In this document: piece after piece, positions 1 to 9,058 of the stretch | Layout of the letters: each line of letters opens with the position of its first letter | How positions within the stretch are numbered: the first letter of the stretch is position 1 | Source of the DNA: Pseudoteredinibacter isoporae_A | Lineage (GTDB): Bacteria; Pseudomonadota; Gammaproteobacteria; Pseudomonadales; Cellvibrionaceae | Direction: 5' to 3' | DNA: 64,000 nt | Assembly (NCBI RefSeq): GCF_040372805.1 | Contig: NZ_BAABWJ010000005.1 | Span: 220,420 to 284,419, forward strand | The notes under the pieces: model-generated | The model's input: the letters and a program-made list of their open reading frames with translations, nothing else | Databases searched by the model: none | Told to the model about the DNA's origin: nothing | Program-made: the position numbers and the translations under genes

Positions 1-349
1 AGCGCTCAGGCGCGACATACAAAAGATCGATATGCCCTTCACACAAGCCCTGTTCTACGGCCATTGCTTCTTGATGACTGATAGAGGAATTCAGAAAGGC
101 CGCTGAGATACCCAGCTGGGCCAGGGCGTCAACCTGGTTTTGCATCAGGGCAATGAGAGGCGACACAACAATGGCCACTCCTGCCCGAGCCAGGGCTGGA
201 ATTTGATAACACAGAGATTTACCACCACCAGTGGGCATAATGACCAACGCATCATCACCTGAAATCAAGGTGTTGATGATGTCTTCCTGGGGCGCCCTGA
301 AGGCGGAGTAACCGAAGCGGTGCTGGAGTATGTCGAGAGCTGAATTCAT
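1..349 (-). CDS. recQ: ATP-dependent DNA helicase RecQ (5' part, runs off left edge)
   Basis: The visible 116 codons encode the N-terminus of RecQ, a 3'-5' superfamily 2 helicase of DNA repair. The start reads MNSALDILQHRFGY, followed by FRAPQEDII. The Walker A motif MPTGGGKSLCYQ and motif Ia (VVSPLIALMQNQVDAL) are intact. The fragment ends just after YVAPER, a typical RecQ motif, so the DEAH box and everything beyond it are outside the window. Family assignment is firm from the motifs. Whether the gene is intact cannot be judged. Confidence 0.93.
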   Translation of the reverse strand, partial: MNSALDILQHRFGYSAFRAPQEDIINTLISGDDALVIMPTGGGKSLCYQIPALARAGVAIVVSPLIALMQNQVDALAQLGISAAFLNSSISHQEAMAVEQGLCEGHIDLLYVAPER

Positions 350-578
350 GGGCGCTAGTATACCCTGAAGCCCATGGGAACACTTAAGACAAATCGATGG
401 TTTCATGTCCCCATCAGCGAGAGGCCAACGAATACCCATCAGCCTCAGGGGAATATTGCCAAGCCACGAGCAATGTGAACACTTTTCAGGCAAATACCAC
501 CAAATCCAGGGTCCAGATCAATACATCACAGCCGATTTTGTTTATGATCAAGCCATAACACAACACAGGAAAATCACC

Positions 579-845
579 ATGCAATACGATGTTTTTAAAG
601 AAGTGCTGAAGGCATTTCCCATCGGGCGGTATCTGGTCAATAGCTTTCAACTGCGCAATTTGATCCAGCACGAGGGCTGCAAAGGGGTTTCAACCCGTAT
701 TTTGCATGTAGGAACTATTTTACTGGACAAAGACGACCTCTGCGCTCGCCTGGCCAGTGACTCCCATCCTCGTCTGGACGACATTAAAATCACCTGCCTT
801 GACGGTGAAATCATTATCGACAATCCAGATCTGGGCTGTCAGTAA
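579..845 (+). CDS. small conserved hypothetical protein (88 aa)
   Basis: I do not recognise this family. The start at 579 is preferred over an in-frame ATG at 405 because an AGGA motif sits 7-11 bases upstream and the upstream extension is low-complexity and unlike a protein domain. The 88-residue product is soluble, begins MQYDVFKEVLKAFP, and has no signal peptide or membrane segment. It is acidic toward the C-terminus (DDIKITCLDGEIIIDNPDLG). It is followed within 20 bases by a strong hairpin terminator and is divergent from recQ. Codon usage matches its neighbours, so a real small housekeeping gene is likely. Confidence 0.7.
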   Translation: MQYDVFKEVLKAFPIGRYLVNSFQLRNLIQHEGCKGVSTRILHVGTILLDKDDLCARLASDSHPRLDDIKITCLDGEIIIDNPDLGCQ

Positions 846-862
846 GCCGTATCCCGGCCCTA

Positions 863-894
863 AAAAAACGGCAGCCATATAGCTGCCGTTTTAA
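863..894. terminator. bidirectional rho-independent terminator
   Basis: Arms AAAACGGCAGC and GCTGCCGTTTT enclose a 6-base loop. There are A residues before and T residues after the stem, so it can end both the small + strand gene at 579-845 and the minus strand DUF885 gene. Confidence 0.85.
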
Positions 895-920
895 CATCCA
901 TTTTCACATCAACCGAAGAA

Positions 921-2699
921 TCACGACACCTTCTTCTGCTCCGCCACCCACTCCTTGATCAGCTGTTCCAACACTGACAAAGGCACGGCACCATTGGTGA
1001 GCACTTTCGTATGGAACTCACGCAAGTCGAATGCCTCGGCCAATTCCTTTTCTGCAAACTGACGCAGCTCCCGAATTTTCAACTCACCCATTTTGTACGC
1101 TAACGCCTGACCAGGCCAAGTAATGTATCGATCCACTTCTGTGGTGATGTTGTGCAGAGACAGCGCACTGTTGTTCACCATAAAGTCGATAGCTTGCTGC
1201 CGGGTCCACCCCTTCGCATGCATACCGGTATCGACGACCAACCGCAGCGCGCGCCACATCTCATAGGTTAAACGCCCGAAACGTTCGTAAGGGGTGTTGT
1301 ACATTCCCATTTCTTCGCCCAGGTACTCAGCATACAAGGCCCAACCTTCACCAAAGGGATGAAAGTAGTAAAAGCGGCGGAACTCGGGCAAATCCTGAAG
1401 CTCATTTTGAATCGATATTTGCAGATGATGCCCAGGTACCGCTTCATGCAAAGTTAAAGCGGGCAGTTCATACAAAGCCCGGCTTTTCAGATCGTAGGTA
1501 TTGAGAAAATACTTACCCGCACGTGTCCCGTCGGCTGCACCGCGCTGGTAATAGGCCGGAGTGACTTTGGGTGCAATTTGATCGGGCACCTTCTCGATGC
1601 CATAGGGGTTACGCGGCAGATAGGAAAAGAACTCCGGTAATTTGCCATCCATATCTTTTGCAATAGCGGCCGCAGCGGCCATGTAACCTTTTTCAGTTTT
1701 AGGGTAAAACTGAGGATCGGTACGCAGGAAATCCAGAAAAGCTTTGAAATCTCCGTCGAATTCAACTTCCGCCATAATGGCTTTCATTTCTTCACGAATG
1801 CGTTTCACTTCACTCAAACCAATCTTGTGCACCGCTTCAGCATCAGTATCAACGGTCGTGTAATACTTAACGAAGTGATCATACAGTGCTGCGCCGTCTT
1901 CAACCGAAGAAATACCGACAATTTTTCGACACGCTGGTAGGTAGTCCTCGAGATAAAAATCCAGATAGGCTTGATATTTGGGCAACACATGCTTGGCGAT
2001 TACCGTTTTGGCGTCTGCCTGCAACTTGGTTTGGGTTTGAGCATCCATCGTACTCGGCAGGTTTTTCAGCGGCCCGTAGAAATCAGATTCTTCTACCGGC
2101 TTAATGTATCCTCGAATGCCCTCTTCATAGCCAAGCAGAGTTTCACAAGGCTGGGTATTGGCACTGCGAATGCCTTCGCGCATCAGTGCCATGTTATCGT
2201 CAGCGAACTTTTCAAAAGCGGCAAGACGTTGAATGTAGTTTTTGGCATCCTGCTCATTTTTAATGCGAACGCGTGGTGCCGAACGCGCAAAGCCATCATG
2301 CCAACCGGCATAGGTGGTAAACGTATAATAATGCCAATTGAAGTCCATGGTGCGACGCTCATGGCGCAACATCCAGTCAAACAATTGATAGTTGACCTTC
2401 TGCTGAGCGCTTAATTGATCAACATTGATTGTTTTCAGTTGCTGCAAAGAGACATCCAGCAATTGCTGCGCATCGGCACGACCACGGTCATCCACACGTC
2501 CCAATTTATCGCTGTGACGCATGTCGCCGTTAAGATTCGCCTGTAACGGATTTTGATTAAGATAACCATCCCAGTACTTGGCCATTAACGTCTCTAGACG
2601 CTGATCGGCATTGGCCGAAGCTAACGTAGCAGCCGAACTCAACAGCCCCACCCCACAAAGCTTCCAGGCACTCTTCATTATATTTTGGCGTAACAACAT
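921..2699 (-). CDS. exported DUF885 family protein, probable metallopeptidase
   Basis: The 592-residue protein begins with a signal-like segment (basic start, then a hydrophobic run to about residue 29, ALASANA-like cleavage region). The rest is a DUF885 domain, a helical fold related to M32/M3-type zinc peptidases. The key motif HEAVPGHH is at residues 418-425, equivalent to HExxH with extra histidines, and GEGWALYAEYLG follows about 35 residues later and probably supplies the third metal ligand. Length is normal for the family. The start has a good GGAGAGG ribosome site. No lipobox cysteine is visible, so it is probably periplasmic. The substrate is unknown; peptidase activity is inferred from the fold. 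Confidence 0.88.
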   Translation of the reverse strand: MLLRQNIMKSAWKLCGVGLLSSAATLASANADQRLETLMAKYWDGYLNQNPLQANLNGDMRHSDKLGRVDDRGRADAQQLLDVSLQQLKTINVDQLSAQQKVNYQLFDWMLRHERRTMDFNWHYYTFTTYAGWHDGFARSAPRVRIKNEQDAKNYIQRLAAFEKFADDNMALMREGIRSANTQPCETLLGYEEGIRGYIKPVEESDFYGPLKNLPSTMDAQTQTKLQADAKTVIAKHVLPKYQAYLDFYLEDYLPACRKIVGISSVEDGAALYDHFVKYYTTVDTDAEAVHKIGLSEVKRIREEMKAIMAEVEFDGDFKAFLDFLRTDPQFYPKTEKGYMAAAAAIAKDMDGKLPEFFSYLPRNPYGIEKVPDQIAPKVTPAYYQRGAADGTRAGKYFLNTYDLKSRALYELPALTLHEAVPGHHLQISIQNELQDLPEFRRFYYFHPFGEGWALYAEYLGEEMGMYNTPYERFGRLTYEMWRALRLVVDTGMHAKGWTRQQAIDFMVNNSALSLHNITTEVDRYITWPGQALAYKMGELKIRELRQFAEKELAEAFDLREFHTKVLTNGAVPLSVLEQLIKEWVAEQKKVS

Positions 2700-2845
2700 A
2701 TCCTCTCCAAAGACCTCTTTTGATATCAGCTGAATCTTTGCACTAGCTGAATACTTTTTAAGCCGTTAACATAGTGCGCTAGGCCTCTACGAGCAGACCT
2801 TACACATGTTACTTTGCCGCTAAATTATTATTAAGACGGATAATT

Positions 2846-3082
2846 ATGATAAGTCCCCAAGAGCAGCAGGAAGATACGGTGAGCAGCCAACGCAGCAAAC
2901 CAGGTTTTGTATCCTTAGTCGTCAGCACTCTCGCGGCAGCCTTTGGCGTACAAACCGATAAAAACCGTGAACGCGACTTCCAACATGGCAACATTTACAG
3001 CTTTATCGCTGCAGGCGTTATATTTACCGCTTTGTTTGTGGTCGGCACAGTGTTTCTGGTGAAATTTATTTTGGCCACTTAG
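2846..3082 (+). CDS. DUF2970 small membrane protein
   Basis: The 78-residue protein has a soluble N-terminus, the conserved DUF2970 segment KPGFVSLVVSTLAAAFGVQ, a charged DKNRERDF stretch and one C-terminal membrane helix (residues about 52-76). It is usually found as a single-gene inner-membrane protein in gamma- and betaproteobacteria, with no known function. It stands alone and is divergent from the DUF885 gene. The methionine at 2846 is the only sensible start. Confidence 0.85.
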   Translation: MISPQEQQEDTVSSQRSKPGFVSLVVSTLAAAFGVQTDKNRERDFQHGNIYSFIAAGVIFTALFVVGTVFLVKFILAT

Positions 3083-3150
3083 ATGATCTCAGTCCCATCT
3101 TCGCCTCGGCCCGCATCAAACCAAAACACAGCGGCTTGAATTCAGGCACA

Positions 3151-3176
3151 AAAAAACCCGGCGTGTAAACCGGGCT
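3151..3176 (-). terminator. terminator after the MarR gene
   Basis: On the minus strand the hairpin CCCGG-N8-CCGGG is followed directly by seven T residues. It lies about 75 bases past the stop of the MarR-family gene. Confidence 0.75.
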
Positions 3177-3248
3177 CTTAAACTCATTCAAAGTACAGCA
3201 ATATAAAGTACAACAATTTAATGCGGTACTGCTGTCATACGGGACGAG

Positions 3249-3707
3249 TCAGTGCGGCTCAACACCTAACTGCTTGAGCAAAACCCGCACCTGCCCATTG
3301 AGCGCCACAACATTGTCGGTCCCCAGCGAAGTATTTAAACGTCGCTGGTGCTCATCGGCCTGTTGATTCAGAGTAAAAATAATACGGCTGCCTCTAGGCG
3401 TCAGGCACAGCTGGACACAGCGACGATCAACACCGTCCTGCTTCCGCTCCAATAAGCCTTTTTTAGCGAGGCGATCGGCCAAGCGTGTCACCGCCGAACG
3501 ATCAATGCCAAGATAATCTGCCACTTGAGCCGGAGTCTGTGCAATTTGATGGTATAAGACATTCATTACCATCCATTGCGGCCAGGTGACGTCCGTATCC
3601 GCTAAATTTCTATTGAAAGATTCCTGGAGCTCGTGACTTGCTCGGCCTAGCCAAAACAAAAAACTGTCGTCCAGACGAAATCCATGACTGCTACTTAAAG
3701 TTTCCAT
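3249..3707 (-). CDS. MarR family transcriptional regulator
   Basis: The 152-residue protein has the MarR winged-helix architecture. An N-terminal dimerisation helix is followed by QTPAQVADYLGIDRSAVTRL as the helix-turn-helix (residues about 57-76). The wing is KQDGVDRRCVQLCLTPRG with the diagnostic D-x-R-R, and the C-terminal helices follow. Members usually repress a neighbouring gene and release DNA on binding phenolic ligands. Here the divergent neighbour is a 38-residue membrane peptide gene on the same strand upstream, so the target is not obvious. The start is supported by its position over the N-terminal family sequence. Confidence 0.9.
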   Translation of the reverse strand: METLSSSHGFRLDDSFLFWLGRASHELQESFNRNLADTDVTWPQWMVMNVLYHQIAQTPAQVADYLGIDRSAVTRLADRLAKKGLLERKQDGVDRRCVQLCLTPRGSRIIFTLNQQADEHQRRLNTSLGTDNVVALNGQVRVLLKQLGVEPH

Positions 3708-3788
3708 AACACACCCTTTTTTGTGATTACGGAGTAGCAGGCCCTGTTCCCTTAATTACTATCACTCTATGGTGATTTTATGGACTTT

Positions 3789-3905
3789 TTATTGCCCGCT
3801 AATCCAAAAAATGCAGGTAGCCACGAATATTGTTATTAAGGCTACTGCTGCAATTGCATCTGCAGTACTGTCCGCTTGGTCTTGAAGAGTTACATCATCG
3901 CTCAT
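3789..3905 (-). CDS. 38-residue single-span membrane peptide
   Basis: A short frame encodes a 38-residue peptide that starts MSDDVTLQDQADSTADA and continues into one hydrophobic helix (residues about 18-35) ending WISGQ. A GGAG motif 8 bases before the ATG supports translation. The acidic soluble N-terminus and a single helix predict an inner-membrane peptide with its N-terminus probably outside. It resembles the tiny membrane proteins often found near redox enzyme genes, and the next gene rightward encodes sulfite/nitrite reductase. I do not recognise a named family. Confidence 0.55.
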   Translation of the reverse strand: MSDDVTLQDQADSTADAIAAVALITIFVATCIFWISGQ

Positions 3906-4206
3906 AGTTATAGCTCCGCCTGTTATAGTTTATTCAATGTACGAAGTAGCTACTTTTGATTGTATCCCTAATACTTTGGGCTGCAAGATGATTTTTGCCA
4001 TATTCTCATTTGTTCTTAACATATGAATACGCAATAGTTTTATATTCTATCGAGAGCTGGTATCGTGCCGCTCTACGCGTGAATCTAGGGGTATTATAGG
4101 CAAAATGCAGCAAAAGACCGCATATCCAGTCCTACCCCAAGCAATGGAATATTCCCCTAGGTAGTATTCTGATTTTGATACCATTTGCTTATGATGGCCT
4201 GAGAAT
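3906..4206. other. intergenic region before cysI
   Basis: AT-rich leader DNA without a convincing gene. A distant inverted pair, CTAGGGG at 4085-4091 and CCCCTAG at 4154-4160, is the only structure I see. A GAGAAT motif directly precedes the cysI start. Confidence 0.5.
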
Positions 4207-5871
4207 ATGTACATCTACGACCAGCACGACCATAGCATCTTGCAACAGCGGGTTGAGCAGTTTCGCCAACAAACTGAACGTTATTTAGCCGGCGATCTCG
4301 CCGAAGAAGCCTTTTTGCCACTGCGCCTGCAGAATGGCCTATACGTACAACGTCTTGCCCCGATGCTACGGGTCAATGTCCCCTATGGCATGATCAATAG
4401 TCGCCAACTGCGTCGAGTTGCTCGCGTAGCCCGGGACTATGATAAGGGCTATGTGCACATCAGCACCCGCCAGAATATCCAGTTCAACTGGCCTGATCTT
4501 GCGGACGTACCTGCTATTCTGGCCGAACTGGCCGAAGTTGAAATGCATGCCACCCAGTCCAGTGGTAACTGTATTCGCAACACCACCGCTGACCAGTTCG
4601 CCGGCATTGCCGAAGATGAGCTGCTGGACCCGCGCCCATACTGCGAAATCATCCGTCAGTGGTCGACTTTGCACCCCGAGTTCGCGTTCTTGCCTCGCAA
4701 GTTCAAAATTGCAGTAAATGCCGCGAAAGAAGATCGTGCCGCCAGCCAAGTACACGACATCGGTCTGGATCTGTATGAAAATGAAGCCGGCGAAACCGGT
4801 TTCCGCGTTCGCGTCGGTGGTGGCCTGGGTCGTACCCCTCTGATCGGCAGCGTGGTTCGTGAATTCCTGCCCGAACAGGAACTGCTGAGCTACTTGGACG
4901 CCGTATTGCGTGTATACAACCAGAAAGGCCGTCGCGACAACAAATACAAGGCTCGCATCAAAATTTTGGTCAAAGCCATGGGCCCCGAAGCCTTTGCCGA
5001 ATTGGTTGAAGCCGAATGGGAACGCATTCGCGATGGTTACACCCGCCTGACTCAAGAAGAAATTGATCGCGCCAAGAGCTTTTTTACTGAGCCGAGCTAT
5101 CAATCTTTTGACAGTGCCGCTATCGATGCCGCGATTGCTGAACAACGTGCAGAATCAACCGCATTTGATAAATGGCTGACTCGCAATGTTCGTCAGCACA
5201 AAAAAGCCGACTACGCATCAGTCACCCTGTCTTTGAAGCCCACCGGCGTGGCCCCAGGTGATGTTACCGATAAGCAACTGGACATCATTGCCGATCTGGC
5301 GGATGAGTACAGTTTTGGCGAAGCTCGCACCACACATGAGCAAAACATTGTGTTGGGTGATGTTGAAAAGGCCCGTTTGTTTGAGCTGTGGGAAAAAGTC
5401 AAAGCAGCCGGTTTTGCAACACCTAACATCGGCACCCTGACGGACATCATTTGCTGCCCGGGTGGCGATTACTGCTCCTTGGCAAACGCCAAATCCATTC
5501 CGATTGCCGACGCCATTCAACGCCGCTTCTCGGATATGGACTACCTCTACGATTTAGGCGAACTGGATCTGAACATCTCCGGCTGCATGAACGCCTGTGC
5601 CCACCATCACGTTGGCCACATTGGTATTCTCGGCGTTGATAAGAAAGGCCAGGAGTTTTACCAGGTTCAATTGGGCGGCAGCGCCGGCAATGACACCAAG
5701 CTGGGCAAAGTACTCGGCCCGGCTTTTGATGCTGAAGATATCCCTCTTGTTCTCGAAAAGATTCTTAACATTTTTGTCGAAAACCGTATTGAGGGCGAAG
5801 AATTTTTACAGACCTATCAACGTATAGGGATGGCGCCATTTAAGGAACGAGTCTATGCCAAAGATCATTAA
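4207..5871 (+). CDS. cysI: siroheme sulfite/nitrite reductase, hemoprotein subunit (CysI type)
   Basis: The 554-residue protein has the two-fold repeated ferrodoxin-like half-domains and siroheme domains of assimilatory sulfite/nitrite reductases. It reduces sulfite to sulfide (or nitrite to ammonia) with six electrons in the cytoplasm. The [4Fe-4S]-siroheme ligands are visible as CCPGGDYC (C-x5-C) and GCMNAC (C-x3-C). Siroheme-contacting basic motifs include HISTRQNIQ and the RVGGGLGR-type loop. Length fits the family. It overlaps the DUF934 gene by 17 bases, the pairing seen in Pseudomonas-type sulfur assimilation, which favours sulfite as substrate. No cysH follows here. Confidence 0.9.
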   Translation: MYIYDQHDHSILQQRVEQFRQQTERYLAGDLAEEAFLPLRLQNGLYVQRLAPMLRVNVPYGMINSRQLRRVARVARDYDKGYVHISTRQNIQFNWPDLADVPAILAELAEVEMHATQSSGNCIRNTTADQFAGIAEDELLDPRPYCEIIRQWSTLHPEFAFLPRKFKIAVNAAKEDRAASQVHDIGLDLYENEAGETGFRVRVGGGLGRTPLIGSVVREFLPEQELLSYLDAVLRVYNQKGRRDNKYKARIKILVKAMGPEAFAELVEAEWERIRDGYTRLTQEEIDRAKSFFTEPSYQSFDSAAIDAAIAEQRAESTAFDKWLTRNVRQHKKADYASVTLSLKPTGVAPGDVTDKQLDIIADLADEYSFGEARTTHEQNIVLGDVEKARLFELWEKVKAAGFATPNIGTLTDIICCPGGDYCSLANAKSIPIADAIQRRFSDMDYLYDLGELDLNISGCMNACAHHHVGHIGILGVDKKGQEFYQVQLGGSAGNDTKLGKVLGPAFDAEDIPLVLEKILNIFVENRIEGEEFLQTYQRIGMAPFKERVYAKDH

Positions 5872-6349
5872 AGACGGCCAGGTTTACGAAGATTCCTGGC
5901 AATCCTTATCACTGAGCGAAGGCGACTCCGCCTCGGCAGTGAAGGTACCCGAAGGCCAGTGGATTGTTCCTCTGAACGTTTGGCTGGAACAAAAAGGCAC
6001 ACTGAAAAGCCGGAGTGACGTAGGCGTTCAAATCAGCATTGATGACGACATCGAACTGCTGGCCGACGATTACGCGAACCTACCCCTGTTGGCTTTTGAC
6101 TTCCCGGCCTTTATGGATGGCCGTGGCTTTTCAGCGGCTTTTTTGATTCGCGATCGCTTTGGTTTTCAAGGTGAACTGCGGGCCAGCGGCGCGTTCATCC
6201 GTGATCAGCTGTGCTATTTGCAACGCTGCGGCTTTAACGCTTTTGCACTGAATGAAGAAGATCTGGAAGCGGCCAAAGCCTCATTAGCCGATTTGCAGGA
6301 AGCCTATCAAGCTTCGGCGGACAAGGCGCCCTTGTTTCGCCGCCGCTAG
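5855..6349 (+). CDS. DUF934 protein of sulfur assimilation
   Basis: The 164-residue soluble protein carries the DUF934 core: a WIVPLNVWLEQ-like strand, DDIELLADD, LLAFDFPAFMDGRGFS and a LRASGAFIRDQLCYLQRCGF segment. The family is almost always encoded directly after CysI-type reductases. It is thought to support electron delivery or assembly of the reductase, although its reaction has not been settled. Translational coupling is suggested by a 17-base overlap with the upstream gene. A strong terminator follows within 25 bases, so the operon is just these two genes. Confidence 0.88.
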   Translation: MPKIIKDGQVYEDSWQSLSLSEGDSASAVKVPEGQWIVPLNVWLEQKGTLKSRSDVGVQISIDDDIELLADDYANLPLLAFDFPAFMDGRGFSAAFLIRDRFGFQGELRASGAFIRDQLCYLQRCGFNAFALNEEDLEAAKASLADLQEAYQASADKAPLFRRR

Positions 6350-6371
6350 AACAGCGATACTGTTCATGCAT

Positions 6372-6401
6372 AAAAAAGCCCCGTAATCCGGGGCTTTTTT
6401 A
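6372..6401. terminator. bidirectional terminator
   Basis: AAAAAAGCCCC and GGGGCTTTTTT form an 11-bp stem with a 7-base loop. It separates the convergent cysI-DUF934 operon and the sohB operon. Confidence 0.92.
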
Positions 6402-6425
6402 TTTCCGCTAGTCCAACCAACGATC

Positions 6426-7520
6426 TTACCAAAAGCGGCGTTGATGGGCTCGACCCCACCACTTTGTGGCCAAACGATCAATACTCGCCTCAACGGAGAG
6501 ACCCAGCTTTTCTGCCACCGTCTTTTTATGGGTGTAGCTGAGCTGATAAATTTCGCGCTCTTTCGCTTGCGTCTGCAAATACTCATCACTGGTTTGAATC
6601 GCATCAATCAAGTGATTGTCTATAGCCTTGATACCGTACCAAACTTCACCGGTTGCCACGGCCGCCATATCAAGATTCGGACGACGTTCACTCACATAGT
6701 GTTTGAACAAATCATGAGTTTCTTCAAGCTCTTCAACAAACTTGGCGCGACCTTTTTCGGTGTTCTCACCAAACATGGTTAAAGTGCGCTTGTATTCACC
6801 CGCAGTCAGAACTTCCATGTCGACATCGTGCTTTTTCAACAGACGATTGAAATTAGGCAGCTGAGCCAATACACCAATAGAACCGAGCAAGGCAAAAGGT
6901 GCCGCCAGAATTTTATCCCCCACACACGCCATCATATAGCCGCCACTGGCCGCAACCTTATCGACACAGATGGTCAAGCTTAAATCGGCTTTGCGAATAC
7001 GATCCAGTTGACTGGCCGCCAAACCATAGCTGTGCACCATGCCTCCGCCACTTTCCAAACGCAGTACAACTTCGTCGCCGGCCTCAGCGATGGTTAACAG
7101 CGCGCTAATTTCTTCTCGCATGGACTCCACAGGGCTGGCTTTGACGTCACCATCAAAGTCCAACACATACGTGCGCCTTGGCTTTTCATCAGCGACGCGT
7201 TCTGCATCGTCACCTTCTTCAGCTGCAGTACTTTCTTTTACTTTTTTCTTAGCTTCTTTCTTCGCGTCTTTTTGTTCCTGCTTTTTAACTTTAGCTTCTT
7301 CTTTTTGCAGGTTTTTGTAGGCTTCCTGGTCCAAAGTTGCTGCACGCAATTGCTCGCGATACTGATCGTACTGATCGTTCAGCTTTTTAACCTCGATTGA
7401 GCCCTGTTCTTCATTCGCACCACGCTTGGCAGATGCCAGGATAGCGGCCACGAAACCAATGGCGATAACAATGGTAATCGCCTTGGCCAGAAACAGGCCA
7501 TACTCACTCAAAAACTCCAA
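6426..7520 (-). CDS. sohB: inner-membrane protease SohB (S49 family)
   Basis: The 364-residue protein is anchored by an N-terminal membrane helix (residues about 8-28) and continues with a highly charged Lys/Glu coiled segment (about 55-100) and an S49 ClpP-like protease domain. The nucleophilic Ser lies in DKVAASGGYMMAC, and the oxyanion region RLESGGGMVHSYG is present. SohB is a periplasm-facing signal-peptide-peptidase paralogue. The first codon appears to be TTG, with AGGAG seven bases upstream, because no ATG lies near the family N-terminus. It shares its strand with the upstream membrane-protein gene, separated by 22 bases. Confidence 0.92.
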   Translation of the reverse strand: MEFLSEYGLFLAKAITIVIAIGFVAAILASAKRGANEEQGSIEVKKLNDQYDQYREQLRAATLDQEAYKNLQKEEAKVKKQEQKDAKKEAKKKVKESTAAEEGDDAERVADEKPRRTYVLDFDGDVKASPVESMREEISALLTIAEAGDEVVLRLESGGGMVHSYGLAASQLDRIRKADLSLTICVDKVAASGGYMMACVGDKILAAPFALLGSIGVLAQLPNFNRLLKKHDVDMEVLTAGEYKRTLTMFGENTEKGRAKFVEELEETHDLFKHYVSERRPNLDMAAVATGEVWYGIKAIDNHLIDAIQTSDEYLQTQAKEREIYQLSYTHKKTVAEKLGLSVEASIDRLATKWWGRAHQRRFW

Positions 7521-7542
7521 AATACTCTCCTATCGATGCGCA

Positions 7543-8193
7543 CTAGCGCCATTGATTCAGTGCTTCACTGGCCTTCTCATTGAGCGGCTTTGCCGCCAGG
7601 CCATTCGCACTCAGGCTAATTTCATACAAACCGTCATCAACCATTGGCATAAAAGTCGCACTGCCAAACGTAGTACGTTGCAAGGACAAACGACGGTAGT
7701 TGTTTTGCAACAGCGCCCAGATATCAACACTGAGGCTGTCATGTAAGGAGTGAACACTGCGTTCACTGTCGCGCTCTTGCCCAAGGGCATAGTAACGACC
7801 ACTAATGCGATCCAGGCGAAACCCCGGCTTCAATCGCAGCAGCCCACCAAACTCTGGCCAGCGAATGATACGGGCATCCACTTGCCACTGATCACCCTTT
7901 AATTCAAAGCGTTGCTCTTGGCCATTATCAAACAGCACATTCACTTCAAATTCCTGAGGCGCCAGCTCGCGGGTGCTGAGCGTCGCAATCACCTTAGGCT
8001 CGTTAAGCTGTTGATAGCTATAAATGTCGTAAGCCGCCAGACCAACCAACACTGCCATGACAATGACGGCGCTCGCGCAACAACCACGAATAAATCCGAG
8101 TAGCCAACCGGTGCGCAATACCATGCGCAGGCCAAAATACAGCAGTAATACGCTCAGCATTCCTATGCCGATGGCCAAGCTTATGTAAACCAT
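7543..8193 (-). CDS. membrane protein of unknown function
   Basis: The 216-residue product has two N-terminal membrane helices (about residues 2-22 and 32-52), followed by a mainly beta extracytoplasmic domain of about 150 residues. I chose the ATG at 8193, preceded by AAGGG, over a start 18 codons upstream that would overlap nudC and add non-hydrophobic residues. Similar proteins are often labelled multidrug transporter in databases, but nothing in this sequence resembles a transporter. It lies between nudC and sohB in the same direction, so co-transcription is likely. Function unknown. Confidence 0.7.
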   Translation of the reverse strand: MVYISLAIGIGMLSVLLLYFGLRMVLRTGWLLGFIRGCCASAVIVMAVLVGLAAYDIYSYQQLNEPKVIATLSTRELAPQEFEVNVLFDNGQEQRFELKGDQWQVDARIIRWPEFGGLLRLKPGFRLDRISGRYYALGQERDSERSVHSLHDSLSVDIWALLQNNYRRLSLQRTTFGSATFMPMVDDGLYEISLSANGLAAKPLNEKASEALNQWR

Positions 8194-8227
8194 GCCATAC
8201 CCTTTGTTGCTCGTAACTGAATAATAT

Positions 8228-9058
8228 TTAGCTAAAACTGTCGACAAACTCTTGTATCAACTGCCCGGAAATACTTTCCGTTGGAGGTACAAGAGGCAAT
8301 TCGCTGTAATGATACCAGTCAGCTTCCGCAATTTCCTCTTCATCAATAAGGATATCGCCGGATTTATACTCTGCCCGGAATCCCAGCATCAGTTGGCCCG
8401 GGAAAGGCCAAGACTGGCTGCCTTGATAGATGAGCCCCTGCACTTGAATGCCCACTTCCTCAAACACTTCGCGGGCCACACACTGCTCGGCACTTTCGCC
8501 GGCTTCGATAAAACCGGCCAGACAGCTGAACATCGGTGTTTTATATCGTTGATGACGCGCCAGCAGGCAATGCTCGCCACGGGTCACCAACACAATAATA
8601 CAGGGGGATATGCGAGGATAGCTGTGCAAACCACAATGGTTACAGGCGCGTGCTCGATCCTTGGGATGGTAGTGGGTTTCCTGACCACAATGCCCGCAGA
8701 AACGGTGATTACGGTCCCACTGGCAGATCTGGCTGGCGCGGCCAAGGAGTTCAAACTCTGCCTCGTTCAAGTGCGGCAGTAGCTGACGCAAGCCCTGCCA
8801 TTGGCCATCGCTCATGGCATCGCTGGATTCTAGATAGATGGCAAAATAATCCTGGCCATCGAATTCAGCCACGTAATGTACATCGTCAAGAGCGAGACCG
8901 AGGGCCATGGCATTCACTTGCCACCAATCAAAACCAACGGTCTGCCAATGCTGATCACTGGCCCAAACGCCCTCCTCGGCGATGAGGAGAATGGCGCAAC
9001 CCGCTTTAAAGTTTTGCGCCGCTTTGCTTAAATCCTGCGGGTGAACGATCCGGCTCAT
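8228..9058 (-). CDS. nudC: NAD(+)/NADH diphosphatase NudC
   Basis: The 276-residue protein hydrolyses NAD(H) to NMN(H) and AMP and can remove NAD caps from RNA. The zinc ribbon is complete (Cys121, Cys124, Cys139, Cys142). The Nudix box runs from about residue 182 to 204 and contains the core REVFEEVG. The family-specific SQSWPFPGQ motif follows, matching the SQPWPFPxS signature that separates NudC from other Nudix enzymes. The ATG overlaps the stop of the upstream gene by four bases (ATGA), indicating translational coupling. Confidence 0.95.
   Translation of the reverse strand: MSRIVHPQDLSKAAQNFKAGCAILLIAEEGVWASDQHWQTVGFDWWQVNAMALGLALDDVHYVAEFDGQDYFAIYLESSDAMSDGQWQGLRQLLPHLNEAEFELLGRASQICQWDRNHRFCGHCGQETHYHPKDRARACNHCGLHSYPRISPCIIVLVTRGEHCLLARHQRYKTPMFSCLAGFIEAGESAEQCVAREVFEEVGIQVQGLIYQGSQSWPFPGQLMLGFRAEYKSGDILIDEEEIAEADWYHYSELPLVPPTESISGQLIQEFVDSFS

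Noticed and set aside
4366..5145. Long antisense open frame across cysI (259 codons)
   Set aside because: It is a codon-bias shadow of the confirmed cysI frame with no ribosome site or domain.
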